Positions 24,194 through 34,907 of a stretch of DNA of 64,000 nt are shown here, piece by piece. Below the pieces are notes generated by a model that was given only the letters and a program-made list of their open reading frames with translations, had not been told where the DNA came from and made no database searches. This stretch comes from Flavobacterium ginsengisoli (GTDB lineage Bacteria; Bacteroidota; Bacteroidia; Flavobacteriales; Flavobacteriaceae): assembly GCF_029625315.1 (NCBI RefSeq), contig NZ_CP121110.1:1107501-1171500 (forward strand), in the 5' to 3' direction. Position 1 is the stretch's first letter, and the number at the start of each line of letters is the position of its first letter. The position numbers and the translations under genes are program-made.

Positions 24194-26574
24194 TTAAGAT
24201 TTTAAATTCACCGTAACTTTATCTATTTTACCTTGAAATTTAAACGGCACTTCATAATCTCTGATTACAGGAGTTCCAAAATCTTCGCCAACATCTAATG
24301 TTTCGTCTGATGAAAATCTTTTTGGAACAGTTTGAGGAATATCTCCTTTTGCGACTTCTTTGCCATCTACCAATATGGTTACTTTGGCGACTTTACCTGC
24401 TCCGCCGCCAGCATAATCAAAATTCATAACAAGGGTATGTTTACCTGCTGTTAAAGGAGTTGGAGATTGTATGGTCCATTTATGATCTGGATAATGAGAA
24501 AAAGCGTATGTGAAAGTTGGTTTTCCTTTTAAAAGCATGAATGCGGTTCCTCCAAAATAACCTCCTTGTGTAATAATCATTCCTTCATCACCAGATTTCA
24601 CTTCAATATCTGCTTTTATGCTGTAGGAAGTATTTTTCATATTTGGAGCCATACCTTCTGTAATACGAGATGTTCCTTCATGAAAAACAAATTCATTTCT
24701 TCCTTTATTAAAATTAGGTCTGTTTTCGGGATTAAGCCTTTCAATGTATCGATCATCTAACGGATAAACTTCGTATTTAGAAGCTTCTTTATTAAATACA
24801 TCCTGTAATTCTTTTAATTTCTGCGGATTTTTAGCCGCAATATCATTAGTTTGAGAAAAATCGGCATTTAGATTATAAAGTTCCCATTTATAATCATTTA
24901 CAGGATCTTTTGATGCAGGATGATTTCCTTCCCATGGCAGTATTTTTGGCGTTGTGCTGGCAATCCAGCCGTCTTTGTAAATTGCTCTGTTTCCTATAAT
25001 TTCAAAATATTGTGTAGAATGCTTTTCTGGAGCTTTTGCATTATCAAAAGTATATTCGATGCTTGTTCCTGCCATAGGCTCTTGTACAAAACCGTCAACA
25101 CTTTTTGGAACTGGAAGACTCGCTGCTTCCAAAATTGTAGGCACTATATCTGTAATATGAGTAAACTGACTGCGAATTTGTCCTGTCTGTTTAATTTTTG
25201 CAGGCCATGAAATAACCATTCCTGTACGGCTACCGCCTAAATGTGAAGCAATTTTTTTATCCCACTGATAAGGTGTGTTCATTGCATGTGCCCAACTTTG
25301 CGAATAATGTTCAGCCATCCAAGGACCTCCAAAATCGTCTAAGTTTTTTAGCATAAATTCTTCTGTGTCTACTTCACCATTAACCATAATTCCTATTTCG
25401 CTGGTAAGCCCATGACCAGTAGGATCTTCAGCACTGGCTCCGTTATCACCCATAATATAAATGATTAAAGTATTATCAAGTTCACCCATATCTTTTATGG
25501 ACTGGATCACTCTTCCTATCTGATAATCGCTGTAAGCTAATTGAGCTGGCATAAACCTCCATTTCTCTTGCGACAATTTTTTTCATATTCGGGCTTAAGG
25601 CATCCCATTTTTGATATTCACTTGGCGTTGGTGCCAGTTTTGCATCTTTTGGTATGATTCCCATTGCTTTTTGTTTTTCAAAGGTCATCTGGCGTTGTTT
25701 TTTCAAAACCATAATCAAATTTGCCTTTAAACTTTTCAATCCATTCTTTTGGTGCCTGATGCGGAGCGTGAGCTGTTCCGGGCGTGTAATAAACAAAGAA
25801 AGGTTTATTTGGTGATACTGATTTTTGAGTCTGAATCCAATTAATTGCTTTGTTGGCTAAATCTTTGTCCAAAATATAGTTTTCGTCTACTTTTCCATCA
25901 ACAATATAAGGATCTACAGGTTTTGTATTCTCCATAAGAGCAGGTCTAAACTGGTGCGCATCAGCTCCTAAAAAACCATAGAAATATTCAAATCCTAAAC
26001 CAGTAGGCCATAAATTGAATGGTCCTGCTGGACTGGTCTGCCAATCTGGAACATTATGGTTTTTACCAAACCATGAAGTTCCGTAACCATTATCGGTCAG
26101 GATTTTTCCAATTGATGCCACACTTCTCGGCACTAAACTATTGTATCCCGGATATGGTGTAGAAAACTCCATAATAATACCTGTTGCTGCCGTATGATGA
26201 TTTCTTCCTGTAATTAAAGCCGCTCTTGAAGATGAACAGACTGCTGTGGTGTGAAAACGATTATAAGTTAACCCATTTTTTGCTAAATTATCGAAGACGG
26301 GAGTTGGTACCGGACCTCCAAAAGTAGAAGTTGCACCATAACCTACATCATCAATCATAATTAGTAAAACATTTGGCGCTCCATTGGGAGCACTAATTTC
26401 TTTTGGCCATTCGATTGGATCAGAATCTTTAATGGTTGGTGCAATTTTGCCAACTTTCTGATAAGGCTCAATTGGCAGTACTGTTCTGTCTGGCCATGAA
26501 TTTGACTGCTGCGCATTGACTACATTCATTGAAATTAGAAAAGCCAGTCCGATAAATTTATACTTAGATTCCAT
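24194..26574 (-). CDS. Secreted sulfatase C, FGly motif CSSSR (two frameshifts near 25700 and 25550)
   Basis: S1-type sulfatase. Start taken at 26574 (MESKYKFIGLAFLISM, signal ending VVNAQ). [20 protein letters not shown] holds the metal Asp pair. The active-site motif is CSSSRAALITGRNHH, in which Ser replaces the usual Pro or Ala of the C-x-P-S-R consensus. The frame breaks at an A run (25698-25703, extra base) and again near 25550 (extra C); repair gives FEKQRQMTFEKQKAMGII and VYAAQLAYSDYQIGRVI. Then come WDKKIASHLGGSRTGMVISW and a C-terminal jelly-roll-like module. A palindrome lies upstream (26647-26672). Confidence 0.86.
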
Positions 26575-26646
26575 ACTTAATTTTTTTAGTGGCACTATAA
26601 AATTATGTATGAAAAACGGAATTGATTAAAATATACATTATCAAAC

Positions 26647-26672
26647 TTGTTGCAAGTTATAATTTGCAACAA
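26647..26672. promoter_or_regulatory. Palindrome upstream of sulfatase C
   Basis: TTGTTGCAA and TTGCAACAA are perfect 9-bp inverted arms separated by GTTATAAT, 73 bases before the start codon. A very similar site with the same arm spacing lies upstream of sulfatase E (30847-30872), which argues for a shared regulator. Confidence 0.5.
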
Positions 26673-26706
26673 ATTTATAAATCAAAGAGATAGCGATTAA
26701 AAATAT

Positions 26707-26748
26707 AAAAACAGAAAACTCCTTGTATATATGCAGTTTTCTGTTTTT
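26707..26748 (-). terminator. Terminator of sulfatase D
   Basis: AAAAACAGAAAACT (26707-26720) pairs perfectly with AGTTTTCTGTTTTT (26735-26748), 27 bases beyond the stop codon. Confidence 0.85.
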
Positions 26749-26774
26749 AGACTTACTAAATAATTTTATGAATA

Positions 26775-28352
26775 TTACTCAGCACCTGGCTTTTTAAGAC
26801 CAATATCTTTCATTGGATATTTTTGATAAGTAGCAAGATGTGTAGCGATTAATTGCATGACGCCAGGAATTCCCCACTCAAAAAAACGATGTCCTGTACT
26901 TAATTGTTCTTTTGGATCTGTGTACAAATTATATACCCAAGGACTCATACCAACTCCTTCAATTGTAGATTGGTCAATGTTTTTTCTAAGTCCCGAAGTG
27001 TTAAAAACATTCATGTGCATTTTGTATTCCTGCCAGCGTACAGCCATGAATTTAGTTTCTGAATACATAAAAACAGCATTTCGATTCGACACTCCTTTGT
27101 CTGACAGAAAAAACGATAACTGATCTACTCCATCAATATAATTGGATGAAGGAATTTTATCTAAAACTCCTGTTGCTGAAAGAGAAGTATTGAACATATC
27201 GCAAATATCAAATAATCCATCGCTTATGCGTCCCGGAGCTATCATACCTTTCCAATAAGCAATTCCCGGTACTCGCACTCCGCCTTCCCAAGTTGTTCCT
27301 TTTCCTCCTCTAAACGGAGTATAACCGCTATCTGGCCAAACATCCTCATTTGGTCCATTATCTGAAGTAATGAAAACTAATGTGTTTTCATCTATTTTTA
27401 AGTCTTGCAAAAGTTTCATTAATCGGCCAACAATATCATCAACTTCTACTACAGCGTCTTTATATGGAAAAGCTGCTGGACTTTTTCCTTTATAACCTTC
27501 AGATACGTAATTGTCATTGTGCACTTTAGAAAAAGAATGAATCAAATAAAAAGGTTTATCTTCTTTAACCGAACGTCTGATGAAATCTTCACTGTAATTA
27601 GCAAAAACTTGATCTACTTTTGATAGCTCTTCAATAGTAGAAATTGGTCGCACAATTTTATTTTCGCCACCTTTTTTACCTGTTAAGATATTCTGATCAA
27701 CCAGTTTTTTCATTGTCGCCAATCGTTCTGGCTTATTGATCAAATCAGGGTAAATCCATTCGTTGACAAACTGCGCATATTCTGACTGAACAGAACCAAA
27801 ACCAAGCCATTCATCATAACCAACATCGTTAGGAAGACTTCCTTTGCTTTCGCCTAAATGCCATTTTCCTGAAAGAGCGGTTTTATAACCATTTTGTGAA
27901 AGTAATTTTGCAGTTGTATTTTCAGAAGTCCATGGATTTACTTTAGGATTTTCACCTGTTAAAGTTGGTCGTGTCAATCCTGATCTTGCTGGGATTCTTC
28001 CGGTCATAATCGCGGCACGACTTGGCGTACAAGTTGGTCGCGAATATGTTGATGTAAGTCACAAACCTTCGTGAGATACTTTGTCAATATTAGGAGTTGG
28101 CGCACCAATAGCAACACCTCCGCCATAAACACCAATATCTCCGTAACCCATATCATCAATAAGAATAATCAAGATATTAGGTTTCTTTTTCAACTTGCTC
28201 ATTTTGTCCTTCATCTCTTTGTCCTGATCAGGATGCGGAATTGCTGGTTCTAAATAATCTTTTACTTTAACCGTTGGATTAAAATAGTTTTGCTGCGCGC
28301 TCATTTCGGTTACAAAAGCTAAGGCTGCTAATAGAACAATATATTTTTTCAT
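26775..28352 (-). CDS. Secreted sulfatase D (arylsulfatase A-like) interrupted by an in-frame TGA
   Basis: Shorter S1 sulfatase, about 525 residues without the C-terminal jelly-roll of its neighbours. A signal peptide ends EMSAQ (residue 20). Metal ligands are in ILIDDMGYGDIGVYGG and the FGly motif is CTPSR, followed by AAIMTGRIPARSGL. Later motifs include GKWHLGESKG and FITSDNGPNEDVWPDSG. Unlike the other broken genes, the two halves are in the same frame. The codon at 28061-28059 is TGA, between HEGL and LTSTYSRPTC, where relatives usually carry Arg (CGA or AGA is one base away). I see this as a point change or base-call error. If real, the active-site Cys would be lost from the product. 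Confidence 0.84.
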
Positions 28353-28408
28353 AATAATTTATTTAAACTAAAATTCTTAATTCACAATTCACCATTTACA
28401 ATTCATTA

Positions 28409-30783
28409 TTATTTCAAGTCTATGTCAACTTTGTCAATAATTCCGGTAAACCTGAATGGAAGCTTGTACGAATTTGCAACTGGAGATCCTGTATCTTCAC
28501 CAATTCCGAAAGTATCGATTCCGAAGCGAGCTGCGACAGTTTTATCAATTCGACCTTCGCCGACTAATTTATCATTGATATACAGTTTTCCAGTGCCACC
28601 TTTTCCAGTTCCGCCGCCATCATAAGCGAAATCAAATCTTACGGTGCTTTTTCCAATCGGAAGTGATTCTTTCGAGGTAATGACGTAACGAGCATCATCA
28701 AAATAATTATAATGGTAAACCAATTTTCCGTTTTGAACATACAAAGCAAATCCCGCCGAACTTCCGCCAGAGGCCACAATAATACCACTGTCTGATTTTG
28801 ATTTCAGCTCAATTTCTGCCGTAATGCTGTGCGATTTGTTTTTAGTGTTTGGAGAAGCTGTTTCTGCCAATCTAGTCGCTCCTGCATAAAAAGTAAAATG
28901 TTTACGTTTAGGATCTGATGGCGTTGGTTTTGGCGAAATTAATCTTCCCGTACCTCTATCATCCAACGGATAAACGTTATATTTTTTGGCTTCTTCATCA
29001 AAAATGGCTTTCAATTCTTTAAGCTTTTCTGGATATTTTTTAGCTAAATCAACCGATTCGCTATAATCTTCATCAATATTATAAAGTTCCCATTTGTCTT
29101 TGTCCCAGTTTCCTGGTGCATAATCCTGTCTCCACGGAAAAGTATGCTTGCGTTGCCGCTACCCAACCGTTGTCATAAATCGCGCGGTTGCTAAAGACTT
29201 CAAAATATTGTCTGGTTCTAACGGGTTTAGCATTTTTATCTGTAAAAGTTGATAGGAAAGAAACCCCGTCCATAGGTTTTTGCTCTACGCCGTCTACTGT
29301 TTTTGGTGCTGGCAAATGAGAAGCATCTAGAACCGTTGGAAGTACATCGATCAAATGTACAAACTGACTGCGCATACCACCTTTATCTTTTATCACTTTT
29401 GGCCAGCTAACCACCATAGGATTTCGGCTTCCGCCAAAGTGAGAAGCTACTTGTTTTACCCACTGAAAAGGAGCATTTCCTGCCCAAGCCCATCCTACAG
29501 GATAATGTGGCTCGGTATTAGGCCCTCCAATTTCGTCAAGATGTTTTAAGTTATCTGCCAAAGGAGTTGAAATACCGCTTAATGCTTTTATTTCATTAAC
29601 CGTTCCCTCCATTCCTCCTTCAGAACTTGCGCCGTTATCTCCAACAATATAAAATATTAAGGTATTGTCGGCATCTGGAAGTTTGCTTATGGCTTCTAAA
29701 AGTCGTCCCGTTTCATGATCTGCAAACGAAAGATATCCTGCATAATTCTCCATCAAACGTGCAAACAGTTTTTTCTGATCTGCCGAAAGTTTATCCCAAG
29801 GTGTAACCCAGTCTGGTCTTGGAGTAAGTTTAGTTCCAGGCGGAATAATTCCCATTTTCAGCTGACGTTCGTAAGTTTCCTGTCTCACAACATCCCAGCC
29901 TTTATCAAACTGACCTTTAAATTTGTCACGCCATTCTTTTGGCGCATGATGTGGCGCATGTGCAGCTCCTGGAGCAAAATACATCATAACCGGTTTCTGA
30001 GGTGCAACCGATTTACTGTATTCTAACCAATTAATGGCTCTATCGGTCATATCGGTCATAAAATGATAACCTTGTTCTGGAGTTTTATCTGGTTCTACCG
30101 CTTTAGTATTTTCAAAAAGAACTGGATAATATTGATGTGTTTCACCGCCAATAAATCCGTAAAAATAATCGAATCCTAAACCTGTTGGCCAACGATCAAA
30201 TGGCCCAGCAATACTACTTTCCCAATCTGGCGTATTGTGGTTTTTGCCAAACCAGCTTGTACTATATCCGTTTCCTTTTAAAATTCTTCCAGATGTTGCC
30301 GTAGTTTTCGGAATCATACAATTGTAACTTGGATATCCTGTTGCCCATTCGGCCAAGAATCCTGAACCTGCATTGTGGTGATTTCTTCCGGTCAACAAAG
30401 CAGCACGCGAAGGTCCGCAGATTGCTGTGGTATGAAAACGGTTATATTTTAAACCGTTTGTCTGCCAATTTATCTAATTCTGGTGTTGGAACCGGTCCTC
30501 CAAATGTACTTACCTGTCCAAATCCAACATCGTCTAAAAGAATGATAATCACATTTGGTACTCCTTGCGGAGGTGTAACCAATTTTGGCCATTCTTCTTT
30601 GGAGTCTTTGTAGGTTTCTCCAATTTTTCCGCCAAAAGGAGGTTCTGGAATTGGCAGTATTGTTCGATCTAGTTCTCCCGAATCGGTTTTTTCTGTTACA
30701 GAATCGGTTTTCTGGGATTGATTGCGGCTGAAGAGAAATACAGCTAAAATGAAGAGCAGTTTTGGGCTAATAAACGGTTTCAT
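28409..30783 (-). CDS. Secreted sulfatase E, FGly motif CGPSR (two frameshifts near 30462 and 29141)
   Basis: S1-type sulfatase with C-terminal jelly-roll-like module, about 790 residues. Start taken at 30783 ([19 protein letters not shown]) because the longer form from 30822 delays the signal peptide. The stretch LFSRNQS would be a lipobox if the Arg codon CGC were TGC. Metal ligands are in [15 protein letters not shown]. The active-site motif is [15 protein letters not shown], recovered by removing one A from a run near 30462. The second break, an extra T near 29141, restores [20 protein letters not shown]. The C-terminal half reads [18 protein letters not shown] and ends [14 protein letters not shown]. 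First gene of the sulfatase series, divergent from the ClC gene. Confidence 0.86.
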
Positions 30784-30846
30784 ATTACGGGATTTTGTTA
30801 TTCGTAATAAATTTACAAACATGGGTTTTACAAAATCTCTTCATGA

Positions 30847-30872
30847 TGTTGCAGATTATAATTTGAAACAAA
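30847..30872. promoter_or_regulatory. Sulfatase E upstream motif resembling the sulfatase C palindrome
   Basis: TGTTGCA (30847-30853) and TGAAACA (30864-30870) stand 17 bases apart start to start, around a TTATAATTTG centre. The sulfatase C site has TGTTGCA and TGCAACA at the same 17-base spacing and the same centre. It sits 64 bases before the start codon at 30783. Confidence 0.45.
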
Positions 30873-31030
30873 GTTTTTTAAAACAAACTGCAGAAAAATC
30901 ATTTTTCTAAATATTGTTTGTTAAAATTCTATTATAAAATGAAGCTGTGCCTTATCTTTGAAATTGTTGTTTTTTTAAATGACTCTTACGGTCTTTTCAG
31001 ACTTATTTTTAAATCTCAGCTTGAAAGCTA

Positions 31031-32818
31031 ATGCCATCATTCTTAATGCTTAAGAAAAAACTTTTACAAATTGAAGCCCTGCTGATTGTAGGAAGAAAAA
31101 AACTATCTCCAAAGCAATTCATATTTTTAGCTAGTGTTTTGGTAGGCATTTCTTCTGCATTTGCTGTTATACTTTTAAAATCTTTTGCCCACTCGGTTTA
31201 CCTGTCTGCTTCGTATATTAACAGTATTCTAAAACTAAGCTTTATTAATTCTTTACTGCCTATAATTGGGATCATGCTTACGGTTTTAGTGGTAAAAAAA
31301 GTATTAGGAGGCACTATTGAAAAAGGAACTTCCCAGATTTTATATTTAGTGGCGCGTAAAGCCAGCATCGTACCTAAAAAACAGATGTATGCACAGATTA
31401 TTACAAGTTCTCTTACCGTCGGACTTGGAGGATCTGCCGGACTAGAAAGTCCGATTGTTGTGACTGGTGCTGCATTTGGATCTAACTTTGCCCAACAGTT
31501 TAGATTAAGTTATAAGGACAGGACGCTTCTCCTTGGTTGCGGAGTTGCTTGCAGGAATTGCCGCAGCATTTAATGCACCAATTGCAGGAGTTTTATTTGC
31601 CGTAGAAGTCCTTTTGGTTGATGTGACCATTTCTGCCTTTACTCCTATTATGATTGCTGCTGCCACAGGCGCTCTAGTATCCACAATTGTACTTAATGAA
31701 GATATTCTGCTTACTTTTCGAGGACAGCAGACATTTGATTATTATAATATTCCCTTCTATATTCTCTTAGGCTTATTCACTGCCTTTCTTTCGGTATATT
31801 ATTCACGAAATTTCCTAAAGACCGAGCATTATTTTGCAGGACTTAAATTAGGCATTTATAAAAAAGCTTTTGCAGGTGCTCTAGTTCTTGGGCTTCTTAT
31901 TTTTATATTTCCGACTTTATTTGGTGAAGGGTATGAAAGCATTAAGACTCTTGCCGACACCAATCCGGGAGAACTGCTAAAAAACACTCTTTTTAAGGAT
32001 TTTAGTGATAATGAGTGGATTCTTCTCTGCTTTGTGGGTTTATCAATGATGCTCAAAGCTTTTGCATCAGGCATCACGCTTGGCAGCGGCGGAAACGGAG
32101 GAAATTTTGCGCCATCACTTTTTCTGGGATCTTATGCAGGCTATTTTTTTCTAAGTTTTTAAATCTTACCGGACTAACAGATCTTCCAGTTAGCAACTTT
32201 GCAATTGTAGGCATGGCAGGAATACTGAGCGGACTTTTTCATGCACCTCTTACTGCCATTTTCCTTATAGCTGAGATCACTGGAGGATATGCATTGATTA
32301 TTCCTCTTATGATTGTAGCCTCTATAAGTTTTGCTATCTCAAAACGTTTTGAAAGACACTCTCTTGATGTAAAAGGACTTGTAAAAAAAGGGAATGTATT
32401 TACCAGCAATAAGGACACAAACATTCTTTGGACTTTGAAAATGGAATCTATTCTGCATCCAGATCCTAAAACCCTTTCTCCTGATGAAAACATGGAAGAT
32501 TTACGAAATGTAATAAAAACTTCTGATCAGGGAATGTTTGCCGTTACGGTTGAAGAAAAACTTGTAGGAGTGATTTATTTTAGTGACATCAAAGAAATTA
32601 TTTTCAATCAGATCGATGTTACTGTCAAAGAGCTCATGACTGCTCCTTGCGAAATAATTTCGTATACCGACAGTATGGAAACAGTAATGCAGAAACTTGA
32701 AAAAAGCAGTAAAAATTATCTGCCAGTAATCAAAGATGATCTTTATTATGGCTATATAGATAAAGGTGGCGCTTTAGAAGCTTATCGAAATCAGCTTAAG
32801 TCAATGATTTTTGAATAA
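31031..32818 (+). CDS. ClC-family chloride channel/transporter with CBS domains (two frameshifts near 31549 and 32147)
   Basis: Inner-membrane anion channel or Cl-/H+ exchanger. Recognised by GSAGLESPIVVTGAAFGS (the G-x-E-x-P gating-Glu region), AGIAAAFNAPIAGVLFAVE and the SGGNGGNFAPSLFLGSYAG pore motif (GxFxP), followed by two CBS repeats (about 460-590: SILHPDPKTLSPDENM and CEIISYTDSMETVMQKL). An extra T near 31549 and a missing T in a run at 32144-32150 split the gene into three ORFs; repair gives GVAAGIAAAFNAP and GYFFSKFLNLTGL. It ends 2 bases from the convergent response-regulator stop. Whether it is a channel or an exchanger is not clear. Confidence 0.88.
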
Positions 32819-32820
32819 CG

Positions 32821-33318
32821 TTATAAACTATTCATAAAGTATTGATTCAAAGAATATGAAATATTCTGCTTGCCTTCATCAAAAGTCTCCCAGTTCATTT
32901 CTATTATATTTCTTGCCAGATTTTTAAGATCTCTATAATTACTTGGCTTGACAGCATAAAAATCTGCTCCATGTTCAAATGCTTTTTCAATGCTAGACCT
33001 CTCATTGTCGGTTGAATAAATAATGATCTTTATTTTCATACCCGATCCGACTTCTTTCCTGATTGCTTCGATGTAGTGAAATCCCTCTACACCTGGCATA
33101 CTAGTATTGAGAAAAATAAAATCAGGGAGAATCTCCGACAATCTAGACAATCGATCTGCAAGCTGATCCTTGCCGCCAATTTCTAAAATCTCAAATGGCT
33201 GATTTAAAGTTAATAATGCTTCATGTAGCAGCATTCGGTCATCTTCGTCATGGTCAGCAATGCATATAATCTTTTTTGAATTTTGAGACTCAGGCATTAT
33301 TTTTAGTTTGTCAGGCAA
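32821..33318 (-). CDS. Receiver-domain protein with Asn at the phosphoacceptor position
   Basis: Single-domain response-regulator-like protein, 165 residues. The acidic pocket DHDEDD (22-27), the conserved Thr/Ser position (YSTD) and the Lys in AVKPSNY are present, and the fold is recognisable from PDFIFLNTSMPGVEGFHYI. In that motif the residue where phosphorylated Asp normally lies is Asn71 (AAT; Asp would be GAT). No output domain follows. It may be a phosphorylation-independent regulator, or the change may be a base error. No partner kinase is seen next to it. Start 33318 as MPDKLKIMPESQ; a start at the second Met (33297) is also possible. Confidence 0.8.
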   Translation of the reverse strand: MPDKLKIMPESQNSKKIICIADHDEDDRMLLHEALLTLNQPFEILEIGGKDQLADRLSRLSEILPDFIFLNTSMPGVEGFHYIEAIRKEVGSGMKIKIIIYSTDNERSSIEKAFEHGADFYAVKPSNYRDLKNLARNIIEMNWETFDEGKQNISYSLNQYFMNSL

Positions 33319-33635
33319 ACATAAAACTATAATCTAAGAATCTGCAGCCGTTTATATTTCTATAATCCTTTGTAAATCTTTAAAAAATGGAATTACATCC
33401 GTTATCCGGTTAATAGTATTTAAAGGTACCCATACTATTATTAGAAAACAATGTCGTTTTACAATTTCCATCTTTAAAATGGGAATTATGTAATTATAGC
33501 ATAAGAATTTACGCTCAAAAAAAATAAATCTGAATGATGTAAATTTTTATGTCTATCAAAAACTAAAATCCCATTTCTAACAAATGTTTTTTCTATGATC
33601 AGCTACCAAGTGAGAAAAAAAACTCATACCAAAGT
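33319..33635. other. Intergenic stretch at the distal edge of the cassette locus
   Basis: No gene seen. Its right edge, from about 33602, matches the sequence just after the REP-like element at 35771-35833 (gtgagaaaaaaaactc against gggagaaaaaaaactc), so it may contain the remains of a unit boundary. Confidence 0.4.
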
Positions 33636-34220
33636 TTAAATTTCTTCATGTATTATACATACTTTTGAAATACCTGTCCAGTAGCAGTATGTCCCCTCTT
33701 TTAGACCCTTCATTAGATCTGAAAATTGTTTTTCTAAATTTATTTCTTTATCAATAATAGTTATAAGTATCTGAACTTTTCTTCTTAATTCAGTTTTCTC
33801 TATTTGTTCTTTGGTTTGAGATTCAGGATAAATTTCTGAAAAATAAGCTTGCTTATTTATTGAGTCAATTTGAATATTAAACGATAAACTGTCACCGTCA
33901 AGAAAACCGATAGAATGACAATCTAAATCTTCATTGCATTTTTTTAAAGTTTCAATTCCTGCGTTTTTTAAATCAAGCATTAGTTTTTTAACTAGTACAT
34001 TATCAAAACTGGTTTTGTTTATAATTTCTTTCCTTTTTCTCAATACTTTTCTCGTAAGTTTAGTTTCTAAAAAGCCTTCTACAAATCCATTTTGGTATTC
34101 AATTAATTTTATAGTTTGTGGCTTACCACAAAACGAAATTTCATATGATCGCCTTATATCTAAATTTTGAGAAAAAGTCTGCTGAAATATTAAAAATAGT
34201 AATATCGATATTTTTTTCAT
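33636..34220 (-). CDS. Hypothetical secreted protein, 194 residues, near-identical duplicate of 35862-36446
   Basis: No family recognised. A signal peptide ends TFSQ (residue 18). The mature part contains SYEISFCGKPQTIKLIEY and two late Cys residues (TYCYWTG, KVCII) and is rich in Lys and Glu. It differs from the copy at 35862-36446 at a single residue (Met against Ile in FSDLxKGLKEG) and only a few bases, so the duplication is recent. It is the last member of the third cassette unit. The repeated pairing with effector-like fragments makes an accessory or immunity role possible, but nothing in the sequence proves it. Confidence 0.7.
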   Translation of the reverse strand: MKKISILLFLIFQQTFSQNLDIRRSYEISFCGKPQTIKLIEYQNGFVEGFLETKLTRKVLRKRKEIINKTSFDNVLVKKLMLDLKNAGIETLKKCNEDLDCHSIGFLDGDSLSFNIQIDSINKQAYFSEIYPESQTKEQIEKTELRRKVQILITIIDKEINLEKQFSDLMKGLKEGTYCYWTGISKVCIIHEEI

Positions 34221-34234
34221 AGTTTCTAATTTTT

Positions 34235-34265
34235 AATCCTCAAGTACAAAAAATACTTGAGGATT
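34235..34265. repeat. Intergenic hairpin repeat, copy 1
   Basis: AATCCTCAAGTA (34235-34246) pairs perfectly with TACTTGAGGATT (34254-34265). The same hairpin with the same loop is found at 34866-34896 and 36461-36491, each just downstream of an SCKAQ-type lipoprotein gene or between lipoprotein genes. It may act as a terminator or as an mRNA stabilising element. Confidence 0.6.
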
Positions 34266-34275
34266 TCTATGTAAA

Positions 34276-34857
34276 CTACTGCTTAGTAAGCATCAAACCG
34301 TCTTTAGGAAAAGTTAGTTCTGCGGTTTTAAACCCAGGACAGTCATCGTTTGAAATCATGATTTTATCAGGCTCATAGCCAAATGACATTGATGTCTTTG
34401 CTGTATTTTTTATACGAATAAATACTGTTCCCGCATTTCCACATATTGCATTTTTACCAGCAAAATCCAATGCGTAAACAGACAAATCTTTACCAAAATA
34501 AGAACCCGTAATAATGTAAGGACTACTATCTGGTAGGCTCTGCGTATTTTCTAAAATTGTGCCATTTGATGATGTAATTAAATATCGAATTCTTAATTCA
34601 TCAAAAGTTACTTTATCATAAGTATAAGTGTATTTAGTTATGAAAAGAGTATAAGTTTTACCACCATAACTTCCTTTCCAAGTACCTATGTATTTGCCAA
34701 ATAAATTACTTAGATCTTTTAGGTAGGTATTGTCAGGGATGCCATTTCCAGCTCTTCTATAATCAATTGCTTTTTCTACTGGTACAATGTTTTGTGCTTT
34801 ACAGGATATTACTGAAAGTAGTACGAATCCTAATAGAAATATTTTTTTCATAGTCAC
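34276..34857 (-). CDS. Small SCKAQ lipoprotein L1 (DUF6705-like)
   Basis: Lipoprotein of about 193 residues; lipid Cys in LLSVISCKAQ. The mature N-terminus NIVPVEKAIDYRRAG is shared with L2 and L3. A repeated beta-strand pattern (GKYIGTWKGSYGGKTYTLFI) recalls DUF6705-type proteins of Flavobacteriia; the name is tentative. The C-terminal 80 residues are almost identical to L3 (36502-37074), while the N-terminal half is more divergent. An internal start MKKIFLLG (34851) is equally likely. Candidate immunity or antagonist protein of the effector cassettes; this is inferred from position only. Confidence 0.65.
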   Translation of the reverse strand: MTMKKIFLLGFVLLSVISCKAQNIVPVEKAIDYRRAGNGIPDNTYLKDLSNLFGKYIGTWKGSYGGKTYTLFITKYTYTYDKVTFDELRIRYLITSSNGTILENTQSLPDSSPYIITGSYFGKDLSVYALDFAGKNAICGNAGTVFIRIKNTAKTSMSFGYEPDKIMISNDDCPGFKTAELTFPKDGLMLTKQ

Positions 34858-34865
34858 AATTTTTT

Positions 34866-34896
34866 AATCCTCAAGTACAAAAAATACTTGAGGATT
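34866..34896. repeat. Intergenic hairpin repeat, copy 2
   Basis: AATCCTCAAGTA (34866-34877) pairs with TACTTGAGGATT (34885-34896); identical to copies 1 and 3. Confidence 0.6.
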
Positions 34897-34907
34897 TTAG
34901 ATATCAA

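Noticed and set aside
28059..28061. TGA read as selenocysteine
   Set aside because: The position is not catalytic, relatives have Arg, no SECIS-like hairpin is seen, and a single base change explains it.
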